A DNA stretch of 64,000 nt, from positions 4,464,001 to 4,528,000 of the forward strand of contig NZ_CP061378.1 of the NCBI RefSeq assembly GCF_015624485.1, written 5' to 3'. Origin of the DNA: Bradyrhizobium genosp. L. GTDB taxonomy: Bacteria > Pseudomonadota > Alphaproteobacteria > Rhizobiales > Xanthobacteraceae. Each line of letters starts with the position of its first letter. Positions within the stretch are counted from its first letter, which is position 1. The notes below the pieces were generated by a model. It did not search any database, was not told where the DNA came from, and saw only the letters and a list, made by a program, of their open reading frames with translations. Positions 16,577 through 24,901 of the stretch are shown here, piece by piece. The position numbers were made by a program, and so were the translations under genes.

Positions 16577-16990
16577 ATGGCTGCTTACTCGTTTAGCATC
16601 GTAGGAGTGCTCATCCTCTGCCTCCTGTCGATCGTGCTCGCGGTTCATTCGGGATCGTCCAAAGGCAGGGCGGGAGCACTCTCCGGACCTGTCCTGCCGG
16701 CGGATGACGACAACCTGCTCTACCGCATCGATCGCGTTCATATGAACACGGTCGAAGCGCTAACACCTTTCGTCGTCCCGGCTCTACTGGCGATGATGGT
16801 GGGGGTACGGCCGATCACGCTTGCCGCGCTCGTATGGATCTACGTCGCGATCCGCCTGATCCACGTTGCGGTCTACCTGCGCGGCGGCAACGCTGCCAAA
16901 GGCGGCAGCGTCAGAACAATTCTCTATGTTGCAGGGGCACTCGTCACCGTCGTTCTCATTGCGACGACCACTGTGGCTGCCATCGGCTAA
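16577..16990 (+). CDS. MAPEG family membrane protein
   Basis: 137 residues with four hydrophobic segments (IVGVLILCLLSIVLAV, the stretch around VVPALLAMMVG, ALVWIYVAIRLIHVAVYL, ILYVAGALVTVVLIATT). The MAPEG signature is visible as RIDRVHMNTVEAL, where R-x-x-R-x-H-x-N-x-x-E lines the glutathione site. The family includes glutathione-dependent transferases and eicosanoid enzymes. It lies 46 bases after the SRPBCC gene on the same strand and may be the last gene of that operon. GAGG precedes the ATG. Confidence 0.88.
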   Translation: MAAYSFSIVGVLILCLLSIVLAVHSGSSKGRAGALSGPVLPADDDNLLYRIDRVHMNTVEALTPFVVPALLAMMVGVRPITLAALVWIYVAIRLIHVAVYLRGGNAAKGGSVRTILYVAGALVTVVLIATTTVAAIG

Positions 16991-17248
16991 GTCATCTCGG
17001 TCATCCCGGGGGGCTCGCACGCAAGTCACCTTCCAGGATTGCCCGGTCCTGCAATCGCAACGCGCGCGCGACCCGTGATTCTGCGGATGTCACAATTCCC
17101 CGGCACCAGGAAGAAAGTTCCCGGTGCTTTGTCGAGCTACGTCCTCTTAACCATCTAAATCGCTGACGTCGTTGGAATTGGGGCCTGGTACGCAAGTTGC
17201 TCAACCGACCGATGCGGATTGTGCCGCTGTATTCGGAAAGAGCATTTC

Positions 17249-17386
17249 ATGAACGACAATATCGAAATCAATTCCCGCCTGCGTTGGCTCGAAGATCTGC
17301 TGATCGAACTCGCGTCATTTCTCGCCTTGGGCACGTTTTTGACGACGGTCGCATTATGGGCGTCCATCGCGACCCAGCGCGTATGA
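17249..17386 (+). CDS. Possible small single-pass membrane protein (45 residues)
   Basis: An ATG-TGA frame with the product MNDNIEINSRLRWLEDLLIE, then a hydrophobic stretch (ASFLALGTFLTTVALWASIA), ending TQRV. A polar N-terminus followed by one membrane-length helix is a typical small-protein layout. AAAGAG lies about 7 bases upstream. No family is recognised. It sits alone in a 527-base gap that otherwise holds only the inverted repeat at 17459. Confidence 0.4.
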   Translation: MNDNIEINSRLRWLEDLLIELASFLALGTFLTTVALWASIATQRV

Positions 17387-17458
17387 CGTCGGTGATGGGC
17401 GGCGCCGACGTTGCGGCGCCCGCCTCGCATTGCCGACTCGAGATTGCGCGATTACGAC

Positions 17459-17508
17459 TGCGGTGACGGTGCACCCAATTGACGTCAGTCAGATGCACCG
17501 TCACCGCA
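17459..17508. repeat. Perfect 15-bp inverted repeat (possible terminator)
   Basis: TGCGGTGACGGTGCA at 17459-17473 and its exact complement at 17494-17508, with a 20-base loop. It lies between the ends of the small + frame and the minus-strand gene ending at 17518. There is no T-run; it may act as a termination hairpin or mRNA 3' stabiliser. Confidence 0.7.
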
Positions 17509-17517
17509 ATTCCCGGG

Positions 17518-17949
17518 CTATCGGCTGCAGTGGCGGATGAACGTGACGTTCCTTGCGTACAGATACGTGTAAGGGTCCACCTGGTCGAGCGCGTGGTGCT
17601 TCATCACCCAGTCGCGTACCTCGGGCGCATAGGCCGACATCATCAACTGGGTCTGGCCGGGGTAGATGCTGCGGTCGCTGTGATGTGCGGCGTGAAACAT
17701 GAAGTAGCCACTCGGGGTGATGCAGATCTTGTTGAGCGGAACGGTCCCCAGCACCGTCGTGCAAGCCGACTTGCAGCGACCGTCGATCACCACGCGATCA
17801 TACTCCGCATTGACCTGCGTGTACTTGTAAATGTGCGCGCCGACGTTGCCGCCGGGATCGTGAAGATAAAACACCTTCTCGGCATAGGCGGCGCTGGCCG
17901 TGACCAGCGTGAAGACCGCGATGCTGACCACGGTGAGTATCCGGTGCAT
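17518..17949 (-). CDS. Secreted ClpP-fold (COG3904-like) protein
   Basis: 143 residues. The signal peptide is RILTVVSIAVFTLVTASAAYA, cleaved before EKVFYL. The mature part has VVIDGRCKSACTTVLG, with Ser in the position of the ClpP/crotonase-fold nucleophile, and YFMFHAAHH, where a His follows as in the GVH motif of COG3904 proteins. It looks like a short version of this periplasmic family, whose role is unknown. GGGGGAA lies 4 bases before the ATG. It is 20 bases downstream of mipZ on the same strand. A second, longer relative lies at 20063. Confidence 0.7.
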   Translation of the reverse strand: MHRILTVVSIAVFTLVTASAAYAEKVFYLHDPGGNVGAHIYKYTQVNAEYDRVVIDGRCKSACTTVLGTVPLNKICITPSGYFMFHAAHHSDRSIYPGQTQLMMSAYAPEVRDWVMKHHALDQVDPYTYLYARNVTFIRHCSR

Positions 17950-17969
17950 GGCATTCCCCCTCGTCAATC

Positions 17970-18887
17970 CTACAGGATGTCGTGAAGCTCCAGCGGCTTG
18001 TCGACCTGGCTGAACCATTCGGCGCGGTTGGCGGCGCGGCGGCGGCCGCGCTCGTCGAGCGGCAGCTTGAGCTGGCGCAACAGGTTCATCACCTCCTCGC
18101 GTGCGGTGACATGGCCCATGCTCGGGCGGGTGCCGAGCGTCAGTTCGTCGATGTCGTCGAGCGCGGTCAGCCCGCGCGGAAAGAACTCGCGATAGACCAC
18201 GCGTTCCGCGAAACCATCGACCGAGCGGAACCCGAGCCGCAGCGACAATTGCTTGAGCCCGTCGGCGACGAGCTGCTTGTTGCGCGAGCCGAGCATCGAC
18301 AGCCGGTTGCGGACCACGATCCAGTCGGTCGAGGAGCCGTCGAGCTGGCGTCGCTTGCGCCTGGTGTCACGCACCATCTCCGCGTAATGGCTCTCGCCGG
18401 TCACCGCATAGGTGGCGGGATCGACGGTGCCGAGCACGTCGAAATCGAGGAAGCTGTCGTTGATCGGCGTCACCAGCGTATCGGCCATCGAGTGCGCCAG
18501 CCGCATCAAATAGCTGTCGGAGCCCGGCGTATCGATGACGATGAAATCAAACTCGCGCTCCACCCGGCTCACCGCTTCCATGAACTGCTGGAACTCGGCG
18601 TTCTCATTGTCCTCGATCTGCATCGTCTCGCCGTATTTGATGCAGGTGTGGACGGGGAGTTCGAGGTCGAGCCCCGAGCGCCGCGCCCAGGCCCGGCGGT
18701 TGTCGATGTAGCGGGTGAAGCTTTGCTGGCGGCAGTCGAGATCGATGCTGGCGACGCGCTGCCCGGCCTTCAACAGCGCAACGGCGACATGCAGGGCGGT
18801 GGTCGATTTTCCCGAACCGCCCTTCTCGTTCCCGAGCACGACGACGTGCGCGGAGCCGGATTGACCCTGACTGGCCTGCACTAACAT
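17970..18887 (-). CDS. mipZ: Division-plane positioning ATPase MipZ
   Basis: 305 residues, ParA/MinD superfamily. The deviant Walker A is VVLGNEKGGSGKSTTALHVA; Walker A' is ASIDLDCRQQSFTRYIDNR; Walker B is FDFIVIDTPGSD. Near the C-terminus VVYREFFPRGLTALDDI is typical of MipZ. In alphaproteobacteria MipZ binds ParB at the poles and blocks FtsZ assembly away from midcell. ATG at 18887 was chosen over the GTG codon just before it; GGGGGT is upstream. MipZ is normally a single-copy essential gene, which fits a chromosomal setting. Confidence 0.94.
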   Translation of the reverse strand: MLVQASQGQSGSAHVVVLGNEKGGSGKSTTALHVAVALLKAGQRVASIDLDCRQQSFTRYIDNRRAWARRSGLDLELPVHTCIKYGETMQIEDNENAEFQQFMEAVSRVEREFDFIVIDTPGSDSYLMRLAHSMADTLVTPINDSFLDFDVLGTVDPATYAVTGESHYAEMVRDTRRKRRQLDGSSTDWIVVRNRLSMLGSRNKQLVADGLKQLSLRLGFRSVDGFAERVVYREFFPRGLTALDDIDELTLGTRPSMGHVTAREEVMNLLRQLKLPLDERGRRRAANRAEWFSQVDKPLELHDIL

Positions 18888-19152
18888 CACTCGACCCCCG
18901 GCAATATCTTCAAATCGGGCACGGCTGCGGTCAAGTGAAATGCATCACTGCACGTCGAAATCAATTGCTGCCGCCCTTAATGATGAATCGATCACATGAA
19001 ACTGCCGCAACGACGGGCAGCGCACGCCCCCATGCTGTGGCGACACCGGTTTGCCGGCATCGCTTCGCTGTTGGTAAACTGCGTCCGCCTGCCCACATCC
19101 CCCATTCGGGCGATGCCCCCACACACGATCAAGACCAAGAGACCGAGAGCCA

Positions 19153-20004
19153 ATGCCGAGCAATCCCACAGTCGTCCGCACCGTCCCTGCCCTGCGTCGG
19201 GCCCTCGATGCGCTTCGCGCCCGGAAAGCGACCGTCGCGCTGGTCCCAACCATGGGGGCCCTGCATGACGGCCATGTGTCGCTGGTTCGCCAGGCCAGGC
19301 GGCGCGCCAAGCGCGTCGTGGTCTCGATCTTCGTCAATCCGACGCAGTTCGCGCCGACCGAGGATTTTGGCTCCTATCCGCGCACCTGGAAGGAGGACAT
19401 CGCCAAGCTCGCCGCCGAAGATGTCGACCTGGTCTGGCACCCCGAGGTGAAGGCGATGTACCCGAATGGCTTCGCGACGCGGATCGTACCGGAAGGACCG
19501 GCCACCGCCGGGCTCGAGGATCGCTTCCGGCCGCATTTCTTCGGCGGCGTCGCGACCGTGGTCGGCAAGCTGTTCACCCAAGTCCGGCCCGACGTCGCGA
19601 TCTTCGGCGAGAAGGATTTTCAGCAGCTCCGTGTCGTGACCCAGATGGCCGCGGACCTCGACCTCGGCGTCAAGGTGATCGGCTCCAAGACGGTGCGGGA
19701 GCGCGATGGGCTCGCGATGTCCTCGCGCAACGTCTATCTCTCGCCCGACGAGCGGCGCACGGCGCCTGTGCTGCACCAGGCGATGAAGGACGTGGCCGCG
19801 CGCCTGCGCGCCGGCGAGGCCGCTGGAACCGCGGTGGCCGCCGGCGCCGCCGCGATCTCGGCGGCCGGCTTCGTGCTCGACTATCTCGAGGTCCGCCATG
19901 CCGCGACCTTGGCGCCGATCGGCTCGCTGAAGGAGGGCCCGATGCGGATGCTGGTGGCGGCCAGGCTCGGCGCGACGCGGCTGATCGACAACATCGCGGT
20001 CTAG
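19153..20004 (+). CDS. panC: Pantothenate synthetase (pantoate--beta-alanine ligase)
   Basis: 283 residues. Joins pantoate and beta-alanine with ATP to make pantothenate, the CoA precursor. It carries [15 protein letters not shown] (HIGH-type ATP motif), [20 protein letters not shown] and [14 protein letters not shown] (KMSKS-like region), all intact. Length matches the family. panB is not adjacent in the window. The 265-base gap upstream, divergent from mipZ, should hold its promoter. Confidence 0.97.
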   Translation: MPSNPTVVRTVPALRRALDALRARKATVALVPTMGALHDGHVSLVRQARRRAKRVVVSIFVNPTQFAPTEDFGSYPRTWKEDIAKLAAEDVDLVWHPEVKAMYPNGFATRIVPEGPATAGLEDRFRPHFFGGVATVVGKLFTQVRPDVAIFGEKDFQQLRVVTQMAADLDLGVKVIGSKTVRERDGLAMSSRNVYLSPDERRTAPVLHQAMKDVAARLRAGEAAGTAVAAGAAAISAAGFVLDYLEVRHAATLAPIGSLKEGPMRMLVAARLGATRLIDNIAV

Positions 20005-20062
20005 GTCCTCTTGCACCGGCCGCTCCGCGCGAGGATGATCACGCCTTTCAAAAGGCAATCAG

Positions 20063-20818
20063 ATGACCCGATTTTTCAGGCAAAGCATTGTCCTTGGTAT
20101 CGCACTGTTGGCCGCCGGCGCGGCACAGGCCCAAAACCAGGGCCGGCCGCCGATCGGCGGCTTCGGCTCACCGAACGGCGCGATGATCTTCTATGTCGCG
20201 CACGGCGCGGCGGACGCCTGCGGCCCCGGCTGTTCGGACTGGATCGCGGCCGAAGGCGCGGTGCAATGGGACAGCTACAAGCGGCTGCTGGCGATCCTCG
20301 ACCGGCAGAACGGCCACAAGCTCCCGGTTGTGATCAACATCAAGGGCCAATCCAACCTCAACGTCGCCACCAGCATGGGCCGCATCCTGCGCGACCGCGG
20401 CATCGATGCGAGCGTCGGCGCGACCGAGGTCGACGCCTGCAACGACAAGTCAGAGGCCGACTGCTTTGCGCTCAAGCGGCCCGGCGGCCCACTCGATGCC
20501 AAGGAGAAGGCCGCCGACATCATCTGCGATTTCGCCTGCGTGCTGATGCTCTCGGGCGGCGTGCATCGCAGCCTGCCGCCGGGCAGCCGCGTGGTGCTGA
20601 CCGGCATGACGATCCAGAACCGGCTCGCGCCCAACGTCTCGGCCGAGCAGCGCGAGAGCCTCACCTCGATCTTCACCGACCAGTTCCGGCGCTATCTCGG
20701 CGACATGGGCATCGACCACGAAATGCTCGATGTCGCCGTCAAGAACGCCGGCGGCGGCCGCTATGTCGAGGTCCCGGCGTCGCAATGGGAGCGGCTGCAC
20801 ATCGTGACGCCGCGCTGA
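20063..20818 (+). CDS. Secreted COG3904-like (ClpP-fold) protein lacking the usual catalytic Ser
   Basis: 251 residues. The signal peptide is FRQSIVLGIALLAAGAAQA. The mature protein opens with GPGCSDWIAAEGAVQWDSYKR and continues LPVVINIKGQSNLNVATSMGRILRDRG, the usual layout of COG3904 periplasmic proteins (active-site region then an alpha/beta spiral). Where relatives have C-x-S-A-C it reads CDFACVLMLSGGVHRSLPPG, and the downstream G-x-H of the fold reads VVLTGM. The two supposed catalytic residues therefore appear to be missing. It is 58 bases after panC; AAAAGG provides the ribosome site. Role unknown. Confidence 0.7.
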   Translation: MTRFFRQSIVLGIALLAAGAAQAQNQGRPPIGGFGSPNGAMIFYVAHGAADACGPGCSDWIAAEGAVQWDSYKRLLAILDRQNGHKLPVVINIKGQSNLNVATSMGRILRDRGIDASVGATEVDACNDKSEADCFALKRPGGPLDAKEKAADIICDFACVLMLSGGVHRSLPPGSRVVLTGMTIQNRLAPNVSAEQRESLTSIFTDQFRRYLGDMGIDHEMLDVAVKNAGGGRYVEVPASQWERLHIVTPR

Positions 20819-20819
20819 C

Positions 20820-21260
20820 CTACAGCAGGCCCAGATCGCGCAATTCCCGGCGCATCGGTTCAGGCATCGAGGCCACGCTGGCTGCGCTCGATCTGGTGAG
20901 GTCAGCGGGCGCCGAATCCGCGGTCAGATAACGCCAGCCCTGGAACGGCCGCATCGGTCGCGGCGAGACCGCGATCACCTTAGGCTGCATCACGAGGCGG
21001 CAGCGGCCGATGCCGTCCTTGTCGCGGAACGGCTCGATGGCGACGATCTTCTCGCGCGCGGCGATCTCGCCCTTGATCACCCAATACAGCGAGCCGCCGG
21101 CGAGCAGCTCCTCCTCGCGCTTGGGCGTCATTCGGGTGATATGGACGTGACGGAGTGGCAGGCCCTTTTTCTTCGCGGTCGCCATCCGTTCGGCAACCCA
21201 GCCCTTGAGGTCCTTGACGGACTCGCAACCGACGGCAAGCTTGATGAGATGGAGCGGCAT
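20820..21260 (-). CDS. DUF1489 family protein
   Basis: 146 residues of a conserved alphaproteobacterial family, starting MPLHLIKLAVGCESVKDLKGW. Typical patterns are visible: HVHITRMTPKREEELL, GGSLYWVIKGEIAARE and CRLVMQPKVIAVSPRPMRPF QGWRYL (written here in two parts). Function unknown; no signal peptide. It ends one base after the convergent gene at 20063-20818, so the two mRNAs abut. Confidence 0.92.
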   Translation of the reverse strand: MPLHLIKLAVGCESVKDLKGWVAERMATAKKKGLPLRHVHITRMTPKREEELLAGGSLYWVIKGEIAAREKIVAIEPFRDKDGIGRCRLVMQPKVIAVSPRPMRPFQGWRYLTADSAPADLTRSSAASVASMPEPMRRELRDLGLL

Positions 21261-21369
21261 GCGCCGGATTTAGCGGCCGGCGTGCGCTTTGGAAAGGGAG
21301 CGATATCCACGGGCGGTGGATATCGGGATCAGCGCTCACAACCGCGCGATGGCTGTTTACACGGACACG

Positions 21370-22317
21370 CTATTGGTCGTCGGTGCCAGCAGCGGGCGCG
21401 CTGGCGGCAGGCGGCGCAGCCGGCGGCGGCGCGATCTGCACCGGACGCTTGGCCGGCGGACGCTTGGCGGCCGCAACCGTCGGCGCGGGTGCACGCGCGG
21501 CCGGCGCCGGCGGCGGCGCGGCACCGGCCTGCGGTCTGGCCGGCTCAGGCGACATGATGCTCACCGGCGGCGTCGAATTCGCGCTCGGGAACTCGGCATT
21601 GGTCGGCCGGCCCGTCGGCATCGACGGCGGCAGCGCCGCGACCAGGCCCGCGGCGGCCGACGGCTGGGCGGCAGGCGCATTCCAGGCCGTCGCGTAGCGG
21701 GTGATCAGGTTCTCATAGGTCCGGTCGTTCATGTTGGCGATCACCTGATGGTTGTCGCCAAGCGAGCGGAACGCGGGGCACGCCGTCGGCGTGCAATGGT
21801 CGCGCGCCATCAGGACGTAGGCCATCAGGCCGTAGCGATCATGCTCGATGGCGCGGCGCAGCGACTGCAGCTCGGTGGTCGGATTGCGCTCGGCGGCCGC
21901 GATATCGCCGACAGCGGTCAGGCGCGAGATCTGGTTGGCCGCATAGCTCACCGCCGCCGCGGTGGAATCGGCCGAGCCGAACAGCACCTTCTCGCAGGCA
22001 TTGAGCACGGCCTCGCCGGCCAGATCGTCGACGCAGGCGAGCGCCGGCAGCACCTGGTCGGTGGCCTGCGCGGTGCGCGTCTCGCTGGGCGCCGTCTGCC
22101 CGGCCGGTGTGAAGCCGCGGATCGTCGCCGCGACCGCAACTGCGATGGACAGCAGCGTGATGACCGTCAGCGCGCCGTTGGCGACGGATTTTTCCGCGCG
22201 CAGCAGCGTGACCAGCACGACGATGCCAAAGAACCCCGCCGCGGCCAGCGTCAGCCACATCGGAAAGGTCGGCGAGCGCCAGATCTGATCCAGCGAAGAA
22301 GTCCAAGCCCAGTTCAT
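21370..22317 (-). CDS. Conserved hypothetical membrane protein with Pro/Ala-rich C-terminal tail
   Basis: 315 residues. Two membrane segments near the N-terminus (FPMWLTLAAAGFFGIVVLVTLL and ALTVITLLSIAVAVAATI) are followed by a periplasmic helical part with four Cys (ACVDDLAGEAVLNACEKVLFG, ARDHCTPTACPAF). A ~110-residue tail is mostly Pro and Ala. It resembles conserved rhizobial proteins of unknown function; I do not recognise a named domain. The Cys pairs suggest disulfides and an exported location. Confidence 0.8.
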   Translation of the reverse strand: MNWAWTSSLDQIWRSPTFPMWLTLAAAGFFGIVVLVTLLRAEKSVANGALTVITLLSIAVAVAATIRGFTPAGQTAPSETRTAQATDQVLPALACVDDLAGEAVLNACEKVLFGSADSTAAAVSYAANQISRLTAVGDIAAAERNPTTELQSLRRAIEHDRYGLMAYVLMARDHCTPTACPAFRSLGDNHQVIANMNDRTYENLITRYATAWNAPAAQPSAAAGLVAALPPSMPTGRPTNAEFPSANSTPPVSIMSPEPARPQAGAAPPPAPAARAPAPTVAAAKRPPAKRPVQIAPPPAAPPAASAPAAGTDDQ

Positions 22318-22517
22318 GCGCGATGTCCCTCAACGCAAGCGTAAGCACAATCGGCGGTGGGCGAATGCCGCCATCCGGCATCCAACCATCAGCACGCCAC
22401 CGCAAGCGCAATGGGTCGTCCGCGAACAGGGCCTTTTGACGGCGGCGCGATTGCCGGCAGCGGGATTGTCGGCGCCGGGATCGGAACCGCCCGGCCGCCG
22501 GCTGCGCGCCGATTCCG

Positions 22518-22721
22518 TCAGGACAGCACGAGCTGGCTCTCCTTGGCTACCCGTTCGAACGCTTCGGTCGTGCTCTTGATGCGGTACTGACAGTCATCGC
22601 CATCGGTCGGCAGCAGGCGGACCACCTGGTAGGTGCCGCTGGCGGCGGGACGCGCCACGTTGCTCGCCGTGAAATAGACCGTCTCTCCAACGGAGTACTT
22701 ATGCTTCAACGCCCTCTCCAT
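22518..22721 (-). CDS. Small conserved protein of unknown function
   Basis: 67 residues beginning MERALKHKYSVGETVYFTAS, with an SH3-like all-beta look: GTYQVVRLLPTDGDDCQYRI and a short C-terminal helix. It resembles a small conserved rhizobial family of unknown role. The frame stays open upstream, with another ATG at 22753, but the start used gives the compact domain. No signal peptide. Confidence 0.7.
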   Translation of the reverse strand: MERALKHKYSVGETVYFTASNVARPAASGTYQVVRLLPTDGDDCQYRIKSTTEAFERVAKESQLVLS

Positions 22722-22944
22722 TTTTTCAGAGATCGCCGGCGGAGCCCACATTGTCCCCGTGTGCTGGCCGGCGTTTTGAGAACCCTGCGGCAAGCTAGCA
22801 CATCGCCACGTCCAAAATCCAGCAGGATCGGGACATGGCGGCGTGCAGTTTTTGCAGGTTTTTCAGGGCGATAAGCGTTAATCTGGGGGCCGGGCAGCAA
22901 TCGCCGGCCACACCGGGCGCGGGAACAGGTTCCCGGCGGTTCGC

Positions 22945-23313
22945 TCAGGCCGTGTGCGGCAGCTTGCCGTCCGGACTCGCATTGTCGACCGCGGTCGGGA
23001 GCTGCTGGGCGAGCACCTGCGAAAGCTGGTCGATCGGAATATTGTACCGTGCCGCCAGCTGCTTGACCGTGTCGCTGCCGAGCACCTCCTGCAGCTGCTG
23101 GGCCGTGATCGGCAGGTTCTGGCCGTTGCCGAGCCAGGATTTGACCTGCGTGCCGAAGCCGGCCTGCTCGAGCTTGGCGACGATCGCCGACAAGCCGCCC
23201 TGCCCGCCATTGCCGAGCACTTCGCCCAGCACCGCGGGAAGCACCGCCGCGCCGAGCTGGCCGAGCATCCCCTTCAGCTCAGGCGAGTTTTCCAAGGAGT
23301 CGAGAATGCCCAT
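22945..23313 (-). CDS. YidB-like DUF937 family protein
   Basis: 122 residues. It opens MGILDSLENSPELKGMLGQL, has a Gly-rich middle (VLGNGGQGGLSAIVAKLEQAG), then SWLGNGQNLPITAQQLQEVLG and LAQQLPTAVDNASPDG, which is the diagnostic order of the YidB/DUF937 family. Function unknown. GGAAGG lies 8 bases before the ATG at 23313, which decides the start. Confidence 0.88.
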   Translation of the reverse strand: MGILDSLENSPELKGMLGQLGAAVLPAVLGEVLGNGGQGGLSAIVAKLEQAGFGTQVKSWLGNGQNLPITAQQLQEVLGSDTVKQLAARYNIPIDQLSQVLAQQLPTAVDNASPDGKLPHTA

Positions 23314-23425
23314 GATCGAACCTTCCATTGCCATTGCAAAGACTGGTTCCGGATTCAGACGCCTTTGCCGGCTTGGCGTCAAGCCGCCATCTTTGTGAGG
23401 CCCGTCACAATTCGGAAGCGAAAGC

Positions 23426-24079
23426 TCAGACGTGCTCGAATCGGTCGATCAGCAGCGCCTCGGCGAGGCCATCGCGGGTCCACTGCTGGAACGCCGGCAG
23501 CGCCAGCATCGCATCGTAATAGTGCCGCGCCGCGCCCTCGACCGAGATCGCATAGGTGCGGAAGCGATGCACCACCGGCGCATACATCGCGTCCGCCCCG
23601 GAGAAGGCGCCGAACAGGAACGGCCCCTGCTTGCCGTAGCGGGCGTGGCAATCGGCCCAGATCTCCTGGACCCGCGCGACATTGGCCCGCGCATCGTCCG
23701 ACAGCGCCACCGCGCGGATCGGCCGGTGCAGGTTCATGCCGCATTCGTTGCGCAGCGCCACGAAGCCGGAATGCATCTCCGCCGAGATCGCGCGGGCGTG
23801 GGCGCGCGCGGCGCGATCGGCCGGCCACAGTTTTGCGTCGGGGAATCGTTCGGCGAGATATTCGATGATCGCAAGCGAATCCCACACCGTGACGTCGCCG
23901 TCGATCAAGGTCGGCACCTTGCCGGCCTTGCTGAAGGACAGGATGCGGTCCTTGTCGGCCTGATCGGTGTACAGCGGAATGAAGATCTCCTCGAACGGGA
24001 TCTCGTTGGCGCGCAGCGCGAGCCACGGCCGCATCGACCATGACGAATAGTTCTTGTTGCCGATCACGAGCTTGAGCAT
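23426..24079 (-). CDS. Glutathione S-transferase family protein
   Basis: 217 residues. N-terminal thioredoxin-like domain: LVIGNKNYSSWSMRPWLAL, with the Ser motif SSWSMR of this bacterial class, then GKVPTLIDGDVTVWDSLAI (cis-Pro and the glutathione-binding D-S). The C-terminal all-helical domain ends in LIDRFEHV. Likely conjugation or peroxidase activity; substrate unknown. AGGATT precedes the ATG at 24079. Confidence 0.9.
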   Translation of the reverse strand: MLKLVIGNKNYSSWSMRPWLALRANEIPFEEIFIPLYTDQADKDRILSFSKAGKVPTLIDGDVTVWDSLAIIEYLAERFPDAKLWPADRAARAHARAISAEMHSGFVALRNECGMNLHRPIRAVALSDDARANVARVQEIWADCHARYGKQGPFLFGAFSGADAMYAPVVHRFRTYAISVEGAARHYYDAMLALPAFQQWTRDGLAEALLIDRFEHV

Positions 24080-24199
24080 GGCGGAGAATCCTGTTGCGGG
24101 ACGCATTTTGCCATAGTGCATTGCACGCGTTCAACCTGTAGATCAAACCGGATGCCGCGCCGCGCGGACGCGCGACCGCGCATGCTCTGGGGACGCAAC

Positions 24200-24877
24200 A
24201 TGACGGGCTACTGGGTCGACATCACGGCAGTCAGCTTCTTCGTCATCGAATGGTCGGTCTACGCCATCACGCTGGAGCGCACGGCTTACGGGCGCGACAG
24301 CCTGTCGGCGCGCATGCACGCCTATCGCGAGACCTGGGTGCGCAACCTGCTCAACCGCGAGGCGCGGATGGTCGACATGCAGATCATGGCCTCCTTGCAG
24401 AACGGCACCGCGTTCTTCGCCTCCACCAGCCTGATCGCGATCGGCGGCGCGCTGGCGCTGCTGCGCGCCACCAGCGACGCGCAGAGCGTGCTCGGCGCGT
24501 TGCCGATCAATCTCAGCCCCTCGCCGGCGCTGTGGGAGATCAAGTGCCTGGGGCTGATCCTGATCTTCATCTACACCTTCTTCAAATTCGCCTGGGCCTA
24601 TCGCCTGTTCAACTACGTCGCGATCCTGTTCGGCGCGATGCCGCCGGCGCCCCAGCGCGACACGCCGGAAGCAGAAGCCCATGTGATCCGCACCACGCGG
24701 CTGTTCGAGAGCGCCGGCCAGCATTTCAACCGCGGCCAGCGCGCGTTCTTCTTCGCGCTCGGCTATCTCGGCTGGTTCGTCAGCCCCTGGCTGCTGTTCA
24801 TCACGACCGCCGCAGTCGTGATCGTGATCTGGCGCCGGCAATTTGCCTCCAACGCCTGGCAGGCGATGGGGAGTTAG
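24200..24877 (+). CDS. DUF599 family membrane protein
   Basis: 225 residues. Four hydrophobic segments: the first around ITAVSFFVIEWSVYAI, then FASTSLIAIGGALALL, LGLILIFIYTFFKFAWAY and a C-terminal LFITTAAVVIVIW. The DUF599 signature includes NREARMVDMQIMASLQNGTA and KFAWAYRLFNYVAILFGAMP. Function unknown. GGGGA lies before the ATG at 24200. Divergent from the GST gene. Confidence 0.9.
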   Translation: MTGYWVDITAVSFFVIEWSVYAITLERTAYGRDSLSARMHAYRETWVRNLLNREARMVDMQIMASLQNGTAFFASTSLIAIGGALALLRATSDAQSVLGALPINLSPSPALWEIKCLGLILIFIYTFFKFAWAYRLFNYVAILFGAMPPAPQRDTPEAEAHVIRTTRLFESAGQHFNRGQRAFFFALGYLGWFVSPWLLFITTAAVVIVIWRRQFASNAWQAMGS

Positions 24878-24901
24878 CGGAAGCGAAGGAATGACGAAGG
24901 C

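Noticed and set aside
20043..20056. GCCTTT-CA-AAAGGC mini-hairpin before the COG3904-like gene at 20063
   Set aside because: It is too short to call as a regulatory site, although it overlaps the ribosome site.
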